Shown here: positions 10,608 through 22,557 of the stretch, piece after piece | How the letters are laid out: each line of letters opens with the position of its first letter | Numbering within the stretch: position 1 is the first letter of the stretch | Origin: Pyralis farinalis | Lineage: Eukaryota > Arthropoda > Insecta > Lepidoptera > Pyralidae | Assembly: GCA_947507595.1 (NCBI GenBank) | Contig: OX382266.1 | Location: forward strand, 806,001-870,000 | Reading direction: 5' to 3' | DNA: 64,000 nt | The notes under the pieces: model-generated | The model's input: only the letters and a program-made list of their open reading frames with translations | Database searches by the model: none | Told to the model about the DNA's origin: nothing | Translations under genes and position numbers: made by a program

Positions 10608-10930
10608 CTTTTTTATATACAATATTGCGAGGCATACAAACATACATAGGCTACAGTAAATAGCTTGCAATACACAATCGCTTGTGTGCTGCCATTCCTG
10701 TTGTTATGCTACAGCGACTCCTTAGCAGCTTACAGGTGGTAATTATTTTGACTGTAGTTATTTATGAGATGAAGGTTTCCTCAGTTAGGCTGCTTTCGTT
10801 TGTCCTTTATTAAAACCACCCAGACTAACAGATATGTTCATGCACCCAATTTAGGCAAAAGGAAAAAGAGACGAGTTCGGTGGCTCAGTCGTGAACGACG
10901 CGACTTTGACACCAACGCTCGTCGGTTCAA
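10608..10930. repeat. Two SINE-A pieces, opposite orientation
   Basis: 10608-10855 is a degenerate minus-strand SINE-A (GAGGCATACAAACATACATA, AACAGATATGTTCATGCACC). 10868-10925 is a plus-strand SINE-A head (GTGGCTCAGTCGTGAACG, ACACCAACGCTCG) cut off by the Helitron end that follows. Confidence 0.65.
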
Positions 10931-10934
10931 TTAC

Positions 10935-11038
10935 ATGAACCTTGAATTTTCATGGAATCTTTATATTAGCTTAGCGAGAGTTTCCGTGCAGTTTGGTAGC
11001 AATCGGATCACCCATGCGAAGCCGGCGCCGGTCGCTAG
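10935..11038 (+). mobile_element. Helitron 3' end (fragment)
   Basis: It ends in CACCCATGCGAAGCCGGCGC then GGTCGCTAG before T, the usual lepidopteran Helitron 3' terminus with CTAG and a preceding GC-rich hairpin. The 5' part is missing. Confidence 0.6.
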
Positions 11039-11203
11039 TCTATATATATAAAAATGAATGTTTGCCTGTATGTCCTCTATGGACTCATAAACGGCTGGGT
11101 AGATATTGATGAAATTTTCAGTGAATCTTCAGGTTAGCCCAGCAGGTGATCCTGTGAATGGTAGCGATCATATCACCCGTGCGAAGCCGGGGCGGATAGC
11201 TAG
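11039..11203 (+). mobile_element. Miniature Helitron, about 165 bp
   Basis: It starts TCTATATATATAAAAATGAA and ends CGTGCGAAGCCGGGGCGG then ATAGCTAG, immediately before T. TC at the 5' end, CTAG at the 3' end and no target duplication fit a non-autonomous Helitron. It sits directly after the CTAG of the preceding Helitron end, making a head-to-tail pair. Confidence 0.6.
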
Positions 11204-11254
11204 TACATTATAAAAATGCTAGAACCTGTACATTAAACAAACAACGAGACGACG

Positions 11255-11556
11255 AGCTTGACGAGCTCGGTGGCGCAGTGGTGAAACGCGCTGTTACGCT
11301 ACTTTGACACCAACGCTCGTGGGTTCGATTCCCACACAGTACAAACATTTGTGTGCATGAACATGTCTGTTTGTCTTGGTCTGGGTATTTTCTATGTATA
11401 ATAAGTATGTATTTACAAAAAAAAAAATGTATTTACGTATGTTTATCAGTTGTCTAGTACCCATAACACAAGCTTCGCTTACTTTGGGACTAGGTGGCGC
11501 TGTGTAATTTGTACGACAATATTTATTTATTTATTTATTTATTTAAATGACTACAT
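11255..11556 (+). mobile_element. SINE-A2: SINE-A head with a different tail
   Basis: The tRNA-like head (GAGCTCGGTGGCGCAGTGGT, GGGTTCGATTCCCACA) and GTGTGCATGAACATGTCTG match SINE-A. After GGTCTGGGTATTTT the sequence switches to a tail with CGTATGTTTATCAGTTGTC, TAGGTGGCGCTGTG and a (TTTA)n end. The same composite occurs inverted at 29106-29382. Confidence 0.8.
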
Positions 11557-11924
11557 AGGTAAGTATTTCAGCCGTCTCCTGTGAAGCGGGTATAGTGTCT
11601 TATGGACGCAGGCAACCCTTTACCAATATCCTGGTGACTTTACTTACTAGCAGAAATACAACAACCCCTGGAATTTTGACTTGTCTGCTTCTTACTACAA
11701 GTAAGGGAATTACTATTACTTTGCAGTCACTGCTGACTGCTTTTCATTACGTATAGCTGTGTCCTATCCTCATAGTGCTAGTCATGTTGACTTTGGCTAC
11801 CTTCAGCAGCTCTTGTCTTGAATATCGCCGACGCTTGTCTCTTTGTCAGCGGATGGTCACAAAAACCTGATAATTTCTTATTTCATACAAATTTTGCAAT
11901 AAATAGTATATCACAGCACAGAGC

Positions 11925-12300
11925 ACAGAGAACATGAAAGTAGAATAAACGCAATAGAAATGCGAGCGTTGCGCAAAATTTGTGGCGTAACACTTGTAGA
12001 CCGTATTCGCAATGATGATGTTAGAAACAGAGCTGGTCTGAAAGAGAGCGTCGGTGTTAAAATAAGAAGAGGCAGGATGAAAGAATGACGAAGCAGATAT
12101 ACAATGGAAAAGTGGAAGGATGTAGGAGTAGAGGAAGGCCAAGACTTACCTACCATGATCAAATTAGTCGTGTTCTATCAGAAGGTAATGACAGGAGCCC
12201 TAGAAACCGGTGAGTGTGCATGAGAAGAGCAATGAATATTAGGGATCGAGTCACTTGGCGCTCGGTCCTCTCTGCCTACCCCGCAAGGGATTTGGGGTAA
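11925..12300 (+). pseudogene. RTE-like LINE C-terminus and 3' tail
   Basis: The broken translation includes MRALRKICG-like and DRIRNDDVRN-like blocks followed by the nucleotide tail GAGGAAGGCCAAGACTTACC to TGCCTACCCCGCAAGGG. The LRWFGHVERM block is partly deleted. 5'-truncated relic. Confidence 0.7.
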
Positions 12301-12349
12301 TAAAGGCCATAAGATACGGCTCTTATATATCTCACGCACTTCTTTAACA

Positions 12350-12545
12350 TTTATAGCTCTTATTATGCACGCTCGCCGGTCCTAGAGCTCCTGACATCAC
12401 CTTCTGATAAAACTCGATCAATTTGGTCACGGTAGGTAACTCATCATCGGCTTCTACATCTTTCCATTGTATCTGCATTGTATATGTGCTTCGTGTTTCT
12501 TTCATCCTGCATTCTTTCACCAACGGAGCATGCCTTTTCTTATCT
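12350..12545 (-). repeat. RTE-like LINE 3' tail, inverted
   Basis: CACGCTCGCCGGTCCTAGAG, CAATTTGGTCACGGTAGG and CATCCTGCATTCTTTCACC are the reverse complement of the tail in the neighbouring copy at 11925-12300, so the two form an imperfect inverted pair. Confidence 0.65.
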
Positions 12546-12664
12546 TAACACTTTCCTCTTTGAAATATTTGCGACATTATTTCTGAATCGCGTTACTCTA
12601 CTCTCCGTGACCAGTCAGCGGTGACACTTCAAATGTGGCCAATCACTCGGAAATGACTTGTCTG

Positions 12665-12955
12665 CGAACTTTTTTTTTATACAATTAGATTGGCAAACAA
12701 GCATGCGGCCTGCTTCAGATGGTAAGCGGTCACCTGAGCCTATTGACGCTCGCAACAACGCGCAACAAACAATGTTACTCGCGCGCTGCCGGTCTCGTGA
12801 CTTAAGGCTGTTTCGTCACAGTACCCAGTAATTTCTCTGCTATATCCTCACCCTTCAAACTGGATCACAGCTATATAAATATAGCTGCTTGGCGGTAGAA
12901 ATAGGTGAGACAGAGGTACCCACGCAGACGACAACTGTACAAAGTCTCCTTCTGG
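12665..12955 (-). mobile_element. SINE-like family C, copy 3
   Basis: TTTTTTATACAATTAGATTGG through TGAGCCTATTGACGC, GCTATATAAATATAGCTGC and CTCCTTCTGGT, in the same order as at 7290 and 7835. Confidence 0.75.
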
Positions 12956-13099
12956 TCTTCCTTAAGATTCGTATTCTGCCGACTGAATCTGAATGAGCAA
13001 GATAATTTGTAATGTTTCTTTGAAGTTATGTTACTGCATATGTCTCTGCACTGTGGTTTTGTTACAATTGTGAGACTAGGGTGTTTAAAATATTTGTGT

Positions 13100-13385
13100 A
13101 CGAGAAACTAATAGCGAAAGTAGCCGAGGGCCCGGCGGGCGCTACATTCGCCGCGTCATAGCGGAGGGCGGCATCGCGCCATAAAGCAGTGCCCATAATT
13201 AATGAACAAATGCTAACAATAGTGGAGCCGTTTTTACGAGTTGCACCGCGCGAACAATAGGCAGCGGGTCGCGGCGACCAACTTTGGCGACGTCGTCACC
13301 GTGACGTGCCAACGTCGCGACGCCGCCGCCGCCGCCGCCGTGCGAAACACACGCCACTTTACCGTTTTACAGTGCAGTTATGTAA
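13100..13385. other. GC-rich island with (GCC)n run
   Basis: CCGAGGGCCCGGCGGGCGC, an AT-rich middle, then CGACGTCGTCACCGTGACG and a GCC run at about 13320-13340. It shows no repeat match and no supported exon. It may be regulatory DNA. Confidence 0.2.
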
Positions 13386-13944
13386 CACGAGTACACGTTT
13401 CTTTTTGTACAAACCTATATTGACAATTTATTCTTCCTGTCTTCTTCTTCAAGAATTGTCATTTTAGAACATGTAACTAAGTGCACGCAAGGGTCTAATA
13501 GCAAATAAAGGTTTTTTTCTTTTATTCCACTACGGAAATACAAACAAGTGGCCTACCTGATGGTAACGTGCAATCTTTCCCGATCCCGTCTTACGTTTTA
13601 CGTCTTTTTTGAGGAAGGCTACATTGTAGTCCCTGGAGACGGCGTGGTGTTTGTTTCATTCCGCAACTCATGAGTGTTCGGTAGAAAACTGTCATCCAGA
13701 TGCGTTTGCTCATAGTCTTTGCGCTGAGCTATTTATTAGCTATTGATATTCGTGGTGTAAGAGGCATATTTTTAAATTGTGGAGGTGCAGCAGAGGGGCA
13801 TTCATAACGAGCTACGTGGTAGCTCAGGCGATGACATTCAAGCGGCGATTGTTGGGCTAGCAATCGTCTTGCACAAACAATAGCTCACATGAAGTGGTTG
13901 ACGGGTATTTGACAGTTTTTAGTACTTTACCAGGTAGTAAACAA

Positions 13945-14305
13945 ACGAATACGCATAGCCCAGTGGATAAAGAAATGGTCTATTTGACCAAATTCCCGAC
14001 TCGAATCTTAGCGTATACTACAAAACTCATGTTTTTAGATTAATGTACATGTTTGCAATTATCACTTTCTCGACAGTGAAGGAGAACATCGTGAGCAATC
14101 TCCCACGTCCAAGAAATTATATTTCGAAAGACCTAATGTGACCTAACCTAAAAAAGGTCTGATTTTCCCTGTGAGTTGAGGAGATCTGACAGCGATCGCT
14201 CCATGTAAAAATCAATATCGTCGCCAAAATCCTTAGACTTAGGTAACGGAACCCGCCGGTCCTAATTAAAAGATTAGGAAACGGATAACGCCAAGAAAAA
14301 GAAGC
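13945..14305 (+). mobile_element. SINE-B copy
   Basis: The head CATAGCCCAGTGGATAAAG keeps an A box. The B box is degraded (CCGACTCGAATCTT). The body matches the 1198 copy through GATTAATGTACATGTTTGC, GGAGAACATCG, GCGATCGCTCCATG and AAAATCCTTAGACTTAGG, ending GGATAACGCCAAG/A-rich. Confidence 0.75.
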
Positions 14306-14309
14306 CAGG

Positions 14310-15534
14310 TAGCAAACAAGTATACTGCCAGCGTCAAACGGGCAGTGTACTACAGCAGTGAAGTGATTACCGCTGTATATGTTAGTTAAAGATCGTTTAT
14401 CACGTATGTCCAGCACTACCCTCGACACTCGACAACTCATTATGTTCTTAGTGGCCATACTTACATGTTGAAATAGCATATTCAGCGGGAGAAGGTTTAC
14501 AGACATTGCACGTGTCCTGTCGTGGCCTGGAGAGACTGTGGTCGCCGGCAGTTGGCAGGTACAGGCCGATGCCAGTCGTGTGGGCTCACAGGAGATTTAC
14601 ACCCATATAGCAAGTGATGTGTAAAGAGCGAGACTTAGTCTGATGAAATGAATAAATAGAGGCGAGAGGTGTTACCCAGCTAATGTAAACCTTCTACAAC
14701 TTTGAAGGAAATACGATTCGAGACCTATATCACGGGCCGGGGAGTGAAGGCGCTAGGCACTAAAACACAACGTTGTTGTGAGCGCGGGGTGCCTTCATGT
14801 GCAGTCAAGTGATTTATTGGTTTGTATCTACAACCTACCACTACTACATTTTATTTCAGTCATACGTCTCCCATTGCTAGAGCGAACAGTTTTTTTTATT
14901 TAAAACAGATATTAAAAGAGATCTTCCTGTCCTAAATAATGTATTAGTATTAGTTTGTACAATTAGAAACACGTTAAGCCTTACATCCAGTTGATACACT
15001 AAGTCAAAACTGATAATAGTGAAGTTGATCGCTAGGGCATGTCGAGAAGGTTACAGCTGTACACCCACATGGACTGGACTCCACGACCAGACCATCGTTC
15101 AGTTCTTAGTTACAGTCCTGGGTTTCCATTTCGCCGTTCTCCCATTTCCCATTCCTTGTTTTTCGTTTCCGTTCTGTTGCGAAAATGAATGTTCCCAGAG
15201 TTTGGCGCGAGCACGCATACTCGGACACTTTTTATTTGCAGCATTTTTATTGATTAAGATGTTTCACCGCCGCGCTATATGTGGGGCATTATTTGAAACA
15301 AAATGGGTATTATTAATGCTAACAAATACCTATTACGTTATGATTTCGGACTGCTACGAGTGAGTAAAGAAGCTTCTAGAAGGAAGGGTATCGCACAAGT
15401 GATAGGTTTTGAAAGTAAGCGTCTCTAAATTTCGGTAGTCACCGTACAACAGGCGAGATGTAAACTGTTTGTCACTGTAGTGAAGTTAAATTACACTTAC
15501 CAAAATCAAATTGACGATTTGAAAAGAGATTTAT
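14310..15534. other. No recognised feature
   Basis: Unique-looking sequence with a CACGTG at about 14508 and a GC-rich patch near 14550. Open frames here (for example 15019-15363) show no motif, codon bias or splice-site pattern and look like chance. Confidence 0.5.
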
Positions 15535-15710
15535 GTTAGTGCTTTCCGCATTTCTTCTTCGCTAATGGTCATTTCCGAAATGCTAGCAGATTAAAAAAGA
15601 AAAACAGTGACATTAGAGAATTTAATACGATACAATAGAACTATATATTAAAAATTTAAGACGAGTCTAAGTATTTACGAGGGCCCGACGGCAAATAAAG
15701 AATTTTTATC
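15535..15710 (-). repeat. Repeat D copy 2 (inverted)
   Basis: CTTCTTCGCTAATGGTCATT to GGCAAATAAAGAATTTTTATC is the reverse complement of the repeat at 2080-2285. Confidence 0.6.
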
Positions 15711-16612
15711 CCTTTTTCTCTTCATCCAATATTGTACCGGTACAACATTTGTGATAATCTTATTTCGAAATTAGTTGTTTTATTCTATGAGGAGTGATGC
15801 TCATTTGACGAGAGGCATGAATTACGGTTGAGGATATAGCATAAGAACAAGTAGAAGAGATTGCGTATCTTAGATGCGTCTACGTAGGCTTATAAGGTAC
15901 CTACACCGCCGATGTGGAGAGACGATCGAGTGCTGAGAATACTGTAAACGTAGCATTCGCAAAAGTTCTAAGCAGTAAAAGCTTCAGCCAGAAAATACAG
16001 ATCAATCCATGCGGTGCTGATCTCGGACTTGTGGAAAAGAAAATAAATTACAGCAAAGAGAACACGAAAGTAAAATATACTATGTCGACATGCAAGTGTG
16101 GCGCCATATCTGTCGTTTGTAATGATTGTAAAGTGAAGCGAACATCGACACAGATAGACAGATATCTTATGTATTGAAAATGTTCAGGTTTATTTTTGAA
16201 ACTTGAACATTTTCTATATCTTCATTGACGAAAACGTACAGCTGTGAATATTCAGAGGAGGATACCGGTTCAGTTATAATTTTGTCATTGAACACACATT
16301 AAATGGAAAGTAACTAGGCGTCTGCGGGGCTCGCTAGCTGGCTCGCGCGGTGCTCGGCGCGCGCTGCGGCTGGCGGCTGGCGGCCCGCCAACTGTGGCGA
16401 AGGTGACAATTGGACTACACTTTAAATAATATAAATGCAGATGGTTCTGATATCAATAATATGTTCTGGGAGAGTTCGATTCGCGTTTATGACGTCACTA
16501 CTTGACAATATTCTTAAATGTTAAACAATAGTAGCCAGCGGCGGCACGTTAAGGCTGTACTGTGGCTGCTTGCCGGTATTCTTAGTCCTCGATTTTAATA
16601 TTTTACAATGAA

Positions 16613-18058
16613 TAGAATAGAATATAAATAATTTTATTCAACGTGTAACAATAGCCACAGAAGTATTAAGTATGACACATATCCATATTACGTATTGGTA
16701 CTTAATATATAATATGTCTCGTCGAAAAGTGCACGTACGAAATGGGGTGAAACTAGACCACATTTTATCGGTAATAATAAAAAAATAAGTGTTGAAGAAA
16801 TATATTTTCTTTTTTATTTATAAAAAATGAATGCGTAAATAGTCGTTTCATTGATTTTCACCATTTTTTTTAATTTCCTACTATTATTATACAACAAAAA
16901 ATACAGTAATCATCACAAAGTTGCAGAATTGTAATTGAACAAGAAACAACAACGAGGTGATTACTTTTATTGCGGGAAAAAATGAAAACTGTCAAAATAC
17001 ACGATAAAACTGTAATATTTTTTTAATTTTTTTTATAATTTCGTAGAAATTCGACCTATTATTGGAGCAATGGATTGGGGGTGATGGGGCTCCTATTTAT
17101 TTTGCTGTTGTGGTCCGGCAATTTATAAATAAAAATTACCCACGATGGATCTCCTGATATGACGCCGTTGGATTTCTTTTTTGGGGAACATTAAAACAAA
17201 AAGTTGATCGTTCACCAGTTAATACAAGGGAGCAACTGGACCGAAGGATAATGATCTGCGCTGAAGAAATAAGGAATGACTGAGTAATGATTCGACGAGC
17301 AACTCGGCAAAAAAATATAAGAGCGAGCGCTTTTTTGCAAAGTCGTGGGGCGCACTTTGAAAATGATCTAAGATTGTTCCATTTGTAAAAACAATAATTT
17401 GTAAAAAATGTTAATAACCCATTTTACTTCAAAATCATGCTTTGTTTTGGACTAGAAAGTAAAATAATTCCTACGTCAGTAAAAACTTGTTCAAGTAAAC
17501 TAAGAAATTTCATGTTATAAAATGTTATGTAACTAATTATGATTATTGCTTGTACGCAGACTCTTTTATCAACACATAAAATTAAGTAGTTTTTATTAAA
17601 TGGTAGCACATTCGATGTTGATTGACTGATATTAAAAGAAATGATTCAGTAACAGGGCGAATATAACTGAAATTCCAAAAAACCTAAAAAATATAACAAT
17701 TTTTTGGTGTATTTTGCTAGATTTAATTTTTTCCGCGATAAAAGTAACGAAATTGTTCGTTTTTTATTCAATTACAATTCTGCAACGTTTGTAAGTAATT
17801 CTTAAAGTTAGTAAATCAATTAAACAACTATTTACGCATTATTTTTTTTATTAATTATAAAAAAATAACAAGTTTTTTTTTCAACAGTTGTTTTCTATTA
17901 TTACCGATAAAATGTGGTCTAGTTTCACCCCATTTCGTACGTGTACCTTTTGACGAGACATATTATATATTAAGTACCCGTATGTAATAAGGATATGTGT
18001 CATAATACTTCTGTGGCTATTGTTATACGTTATATAAAATAATTTATATTCTGTTCTA
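16613..18058 (+). mobile_element. DNA transposon with about 380-bp inverted terminal repeats
   Basis: The ends TAGAATAGAATATAAAT (16613) and its inverse ending at 18058 open very long arms (about 16613-17030 and 17680-18058). These align throughout, for example at GGGGTGAAACTAGACCACA, AATATATAATATGTCTCGTC and GCAGAATTGTAATTGAA. TA at both edges fits a Tc1/mariner-type target site. The centre (17045-17375) keeps a transposase C-terminus. The element is internally deleted and cannot encode a full transposase. Confidence 0.75.
17045..17375 (+). pseudogene. Transposase C-terminal remnant (Tc1/mariner-type)
   Basis: Translation in shifting frames gives MDWGWGPIYF-like, DMTPLDFFF then WGTLKQKVDRSPVNTREQLD and ending in RGAHFEN. 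The SPD(L/M)TPLDFF(L)WG block carries the last catalytic region in many IS630/Tc1/mariner-related transposases. A frameshift near TTTTTTGGGG and the loss of the N-terminal and first catalytic aspartate regions make it non-functional. The exact family is uncertain. Confidence 0.6.
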
Positions 18059-18059
18059 A

Positions 18060-19240
18060 AATTATTCATATTACATGTGTAGCAGTTGCAGAAGTCGAAC
18101 GGGTCTCCACTCAGCACAGTGCTGTGACAGACTAAAAAACAATTCCAGCACTGATTTTTAGTGGAGCCACTGCCCGGAGGAACAGCGTAATAATCATTAA
18201 TATGTTACAGGCTATGTACACACAAGTCAAACAGTAGAATGTAAGCAAAAACTGTATTCGACGTGGTCTAAGAACATACACAAGCCAGAACCCACTCACT
18301 TACGCCATGCATATACAAATATACACGTGGACTCCTATATATTATAGGCAACTAGGTTTGACTAGGAGATTGTAACTGTAATTAATGGGTTTTCAAATGC
18401 AATTTCAATGCTCTCTTTTATTCAATATGGATTCTTAGTATACAAAATACAAAGTAGTTTATTGCCATTTTTATTTTGAACGTAGAATTGCGGACACCTA
18501 CCTGGTCGTATAACTTTATTGCTTAATCACTTTACACTTTTAAATAATACCGGAATGTGGTGAGTATATCTAATACAATTTATGTGTTCTACTGATTGTA
18601 TAAAGGCGGAGGAATGTTTCGAGGAGTTTTTCGATGATGTCCACAGTCCACTTCTTCCGACATCCGCATTTCATACGATGGATCATGTGCTGCAGTCGGC
18701 TCCCTGCTAAGGCTTTCCAAAAGACCACAACCTGAGTTTTTTCAGAAACAGCGTGAAGACTTTTTACACGATCGTTAATGCACGAGTTTTGCAAGTATCG
18801 CGAGATCACTGTAAGTGCTTACCATACACTTACAGTAACTAAAGTAAGGTAGGCTGTACTCTTCTTTCCCGTCTCAATGATTTAAAAGGTTATATATGTG
18901 AACATTTTAGCATTTTAAAGAATTTATTATCATTAGAGAAAGTACTTTTTTGACCCCTTGTTATAGACGTTTCTGTGTGTAGGTAAGTTAACCTAAATAA
19001 ACCAGGAAAGATTCTATTTTAGAGACGTGGGCATGCGGCGAACATAGTCTACGTTCCATTACAATTCGTAGATAATTCTCTATAAACCATAGGTATGCGA
19101 CATGCTTTAATTCCTTCAGTTGGTTCGATTACTCCCTCTTTTGTTGGACGCGGTATTCACGGCATACACTGTATATTTATGAAATTGGGGTTATTTTATA
19201 TTTATGACAGGACACAAAAATGTACTTTTCAAAGTGACAT
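18060..19240. other. No recognised feature
   Basis: Mostly AT-rich. The piece 18600-18800 reads as old coding-like sequence on the minus strand but has no motif I can place. Confidence 0.4.
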
Positions 19241-19249
19241 AAAGTTCGA

Positions 19250-19565
19250 AAACTTGTAACAAGAGAGTATCGGTGTTTAGAATATTCGTTCGCACATGCA
19301 GACAGAATGCAAGAGGAAGGAATGACGAAGGAGGAAGTTTGAAAGTAGAAGGAATAATGAGCTCGGAAAGACCGAGACTCACATATGCTGATGCCACTTT
19401 CTGACAAAATCGGTTGTATTTTGTCAGAAAGAGGCATCAGGAGTCAGAAATTGGCGAGCATGCATGGAAAAAGCTATAGAAGCGAGCGAGGTGTAAGTAT
19501 AAGGACCGAGACGACTGCATCGCTCAGTTCTTTCTGCTTTACCGCAGAGGACACGAAGATATAGA
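19250..19565 (+). repeat. Degraded RTE-like LINE 3' tail
   Basis: CAGAATGCAAGAGGAAGGAA, GGAAAGACCGAGACTCACAT, TTGGCGAGCATGCATGGAAA and CGCTCAGTTCTTTCTGC follow the RTE tail order with many substitutions. It contains a local hairpin, GATGCCACTTTCTGACAAAA...TTTTGTCAGAAAGAGGCATC. Confidence 0.6.
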
Positions 19566-19969
19566 TAAATAGAGCAAGAGCACTTCGAAGTCGTAACTGA
19601 ATATCACAATGTGAAGAGCACCAGTGCGAAAAAATACAATTTAATTGTTTTGTAACGCACTATCGTTTGTTTGTGTGGAGTTCGGGGAATTCCTGTATAA
19701 AATCATGTAGTAAACTTGATAAGGAAGTGGCAATATATTACTGAGGTAACTTTACCTACAACCTACCATCTTAGGATAGGTAGGATGCTACTTACTACCT
19801 ACAGTCTCTCTCTATTTGTTGGTTAGTGTCGAGTTGTAGTTGCCTGCCAACCTGTATCGTGCTGCACGCGTGTTCCCGCCAAAACATTATCGGGTCGTGA
19901 ATGAAACATCGATATTATTAATTATCGAGTACTGAACTGCGCAATGGAGGACAAACATACACACAAAGA

Positions 19970-20365
19970 CTAATAAATAACGTTCGGCACGCTGTGGGAG
20001 TAAGCGGGGCGGCGGCGGGGCGGCGGTGATCATCGACACGTGAACGTTGCGTCGCGATCCTTCACCTCCGCGATCCGCCGCGCTATCGGCCGCAGATAAA
20101 GCGCAAATAGGCTACCGATTGACGTCAGAACACTTACACCACGCGTAGGTAACGACGACGTCCCGACCTAGTGGTGGCCCTTATCGCCTCCGCATAACGG
20201 CCACTTTGGAACGGCGGCCGATAAGAACACCTCGCGCGCAACCTCGGCCCGCGGCAGACCCATTTTAGCGAGGTTCACAAATTAAATTACGACGCAATAA
20301 TAGTGGCGACGCGCCGCGACGCCGACCGGGAACTATCCAGAACACATTACCGATGATAATTACTT
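19970..20365. promoter_or_regulatory. GC-rich, GATA-site-rich island (candidate enhancer)
   Basis: A non-repetitive block with several GATA-type sites (CTATCGG, CAGATAAAG, CTTATCGCC, CGATAAGAA, CCGATGATAATTA) and a full cAMP-response-type TGACGTCA at about 20120, between otherwise AT-rich flanks. The motif density and composition resemble a developmental cis-regulatory element. No exon is supported. Confidence 0.3.
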
Positions 20366-20974
20366 CGTGACGTTTACTTGTTCAGACATAATATGCGGCT
20401 GGTCTTCGAATTCTTGTCCAAGGTATCACAACGTCTAGAACACTCCATTCAAGCACTTACTGATTAATTATTAAATCTCAAAAACTTCTAAAGTTAGGTT
20501 TAGAGATGAGGCAGACTCGACGGGAATATTCCCACTGCCAGCCGCCGGTTATATGACCTATATTCTTCATTTTGGCTGACTGTTACCAATGGTGCTTCTC
20601 AATATTGCCATCAGGCACATCTCCAGCTAGACCGACGTTTGGTCAGATGTACCAAAAGGATTATTGGAAGTGTATATTTTAAGCGGGAAAAGGAAGTTAA
20701 GCTTTGTATGAAACTCATTCATGGAATGGGAGACGGCCGTGAAAGAAGTACGCCGTTGCACTCGTTAAATGGGCTTAAATTTTATCTAAACAAGAAATAC
20801 GAAATAAGAAGATTTGAGAAAAAGTTAAAATTTACACACAAATCAAGCTAAACTGGACTCGTGGAATAGCTCGTTAGGACATTGTGATAGTAAAAACAGA
20901 ATTAAAAGGTATTGAATCCGTCAATACTTAATCCTTTATAACACAGTGAAATGGAAATAGACAGTTTGCACCGC

Positions 20975-21038
20975 AACATTGGACATAAAAGCCCGAAATT
21001 TGGTATTACACATGAGCGAAGCCGCGGGTACCGGCTAG
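20975..21038 (+). repeat. Helitron 3' end fragment
   Basis: ACACATGAGCGAAGCCGCGG then GTACCGGCTAG before T matches the terminus type seen at 11038 and 11203. Confidence 0.45.
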
Positions 21039-21039
21039 T

Positions 21040-22035
21040 CTCATAACCTATGCACTTAATGACCACGACGATACATCGTGTACAAACAAACAATGAAACT
21101 GCATAATACAAGTTGAGGAAACATCTGGGTAATCATAATCTAACAATACATTTAAAAGTACGTAACGTAAAATGTGGTTAATAGGCCTCCGCTCCGCACA
21201 TATGTCGGCCGCCAATAATGCAGGAATTATCTGAAACTAATAAGAAATATTAATTATATAACAAATATTATATTCGTACCTTCTTCTTTGTAGAGTTCCG
21301 CTACCTATGTTTGAGGTGAGGATACTAATTTATTCGATAAATATTATATTGATATATGGTAGAGAAGTAAAGTAAATATAATAAATCCCGTCGACACGCG
21401 AACGTCTGCAATAAAGTTTAAGAAATGCCAGAAAATTTCCAATACACATCGTCAATTTAACTTATTTCTACTTCTAAGATGTTCACTGAATTTTGAAAGT
21501 GAATTTTATCTTTTTACATGTGTATATTATGTTTTTTTTTAATATACTTAGATGTATGAGAATATTTATTTTTGAACAGTTCCCTGAATGATTTGCTGGA
21601 GCCCATGCTATAAATAGAGCGGTTGACTCTCTATTGTAAGTTATTCACATGAATAGTGATAATTTGTTAAGTATGTTAATTGATAACTATCTGTGGTAGC
21701 TTGTAATTGGCTTATATTGATAAATTTAGATGTTCATTTTGTAACAATAGCTGTAAGCTTCCCTCAAAATAATAAAATAAAATAAAAATAAAATAGAATA
21801 ATCTGTTGTCAATTGTTGTGACAGTGTTTATTTTAACAGTGATAAAATGGGGGTATTTTTAAATGATAGTTTTGATATTACCCAATTTGTTTCATCTACA
21901 CGATTATCTGATAACATAATTCCCTCTAATATCTATGTTTCAATTCATGTGTACAATTAATTGTAGCGGTATCGCACGAGAATGTCTTCTTCGGCGTAGT
22001 ATTATTTTCAGTTTTGGAGTTCATTTCTACTCGGT
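21040..22035. other. No recognised feature
   Basis: AT-rich sequence with a simple (AATAA)n-like run at about 21770-21800. Confidence 0.5.
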
Positions 22036-22275
22036 TTTAAGATTCTTCTTCTTCTTCTTAGCGTTATCTAGCTTCCCAACCTATTAGGATCGGCGGTGTC
22101 CGCTACTTAAGCTTAAAGATTTGGTGTAAATATTGATTTTGACACTGCCGTTAGTCCTTACACGTCTATCGAAATGTAATTCCTTGAACATGCGGGTTTT
22201 CTCACGTTTTCTGTCTCCGCCGAGCGAGTGATATTTACAAATATGTACATAAATCCGACAACACGAATGTAGCGG
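22036..22275 (-). mobile_element. SINE-B copy, inverted, head missing
   Basis: CTTCTTCTTCTTAGCGTTATC is the inverse of the SINE-B tail, followed by CGGTGTCCGCTACTTAAGC and AGTGATATTTACAAATATGT from the body. Confidence 0.7.
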
Positions 22276-22381
22276 TACATGCCTGAGTTCCAATCGGGGA
22301 CTTGTTGGTCAACAGCTCGGTTCTAGATAAATAAACTCTCTCCTGCACAACGATGTCACTACTAGTAATAGGTGCCCTGTA

Positions 22382-22557
22382 GGGCGATTCTACTAAAAAA
22401 CTGCAACTGCACTGCAGCGCGGCGTGTGTCAAAATGCGTACATTTTGACGTTTCGTCAAGCGATCTGACAGCAGCGACATTTAACAAACGTCAAAATGTA
22501 CGCATTTTGACACACGCCGCGCTGCAGTGCAGTTGCAGTTTTTTAGTAGAATCGGCC
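22382..22557. mobile_element. MITE: 72-bp inverted repeats, nearly perfect
   Basis: The arms 22382-22453 and 22486-22557 are reverse complements with one mismatch by eye (GGGCGATTC versus GGCCGATTC). They are separated by a 32-base loop and flanked by TA on both sides. Each arm contains its own short palindrome (GTCAAAATG...CATTTTGAC). The element has no coding capacity, and the near identity indicates a young insertion or ongoing arm correction. Reading frames across it (22235-22804) are artefacts of the palindrome. Confidence 0.85.

Noticed and set aside
15019..15363. 114-codon plus-strand frame
   Set aside because: Hydrophobic by chance composition, with no motif, no splice context and no neighbour to give it meaning.
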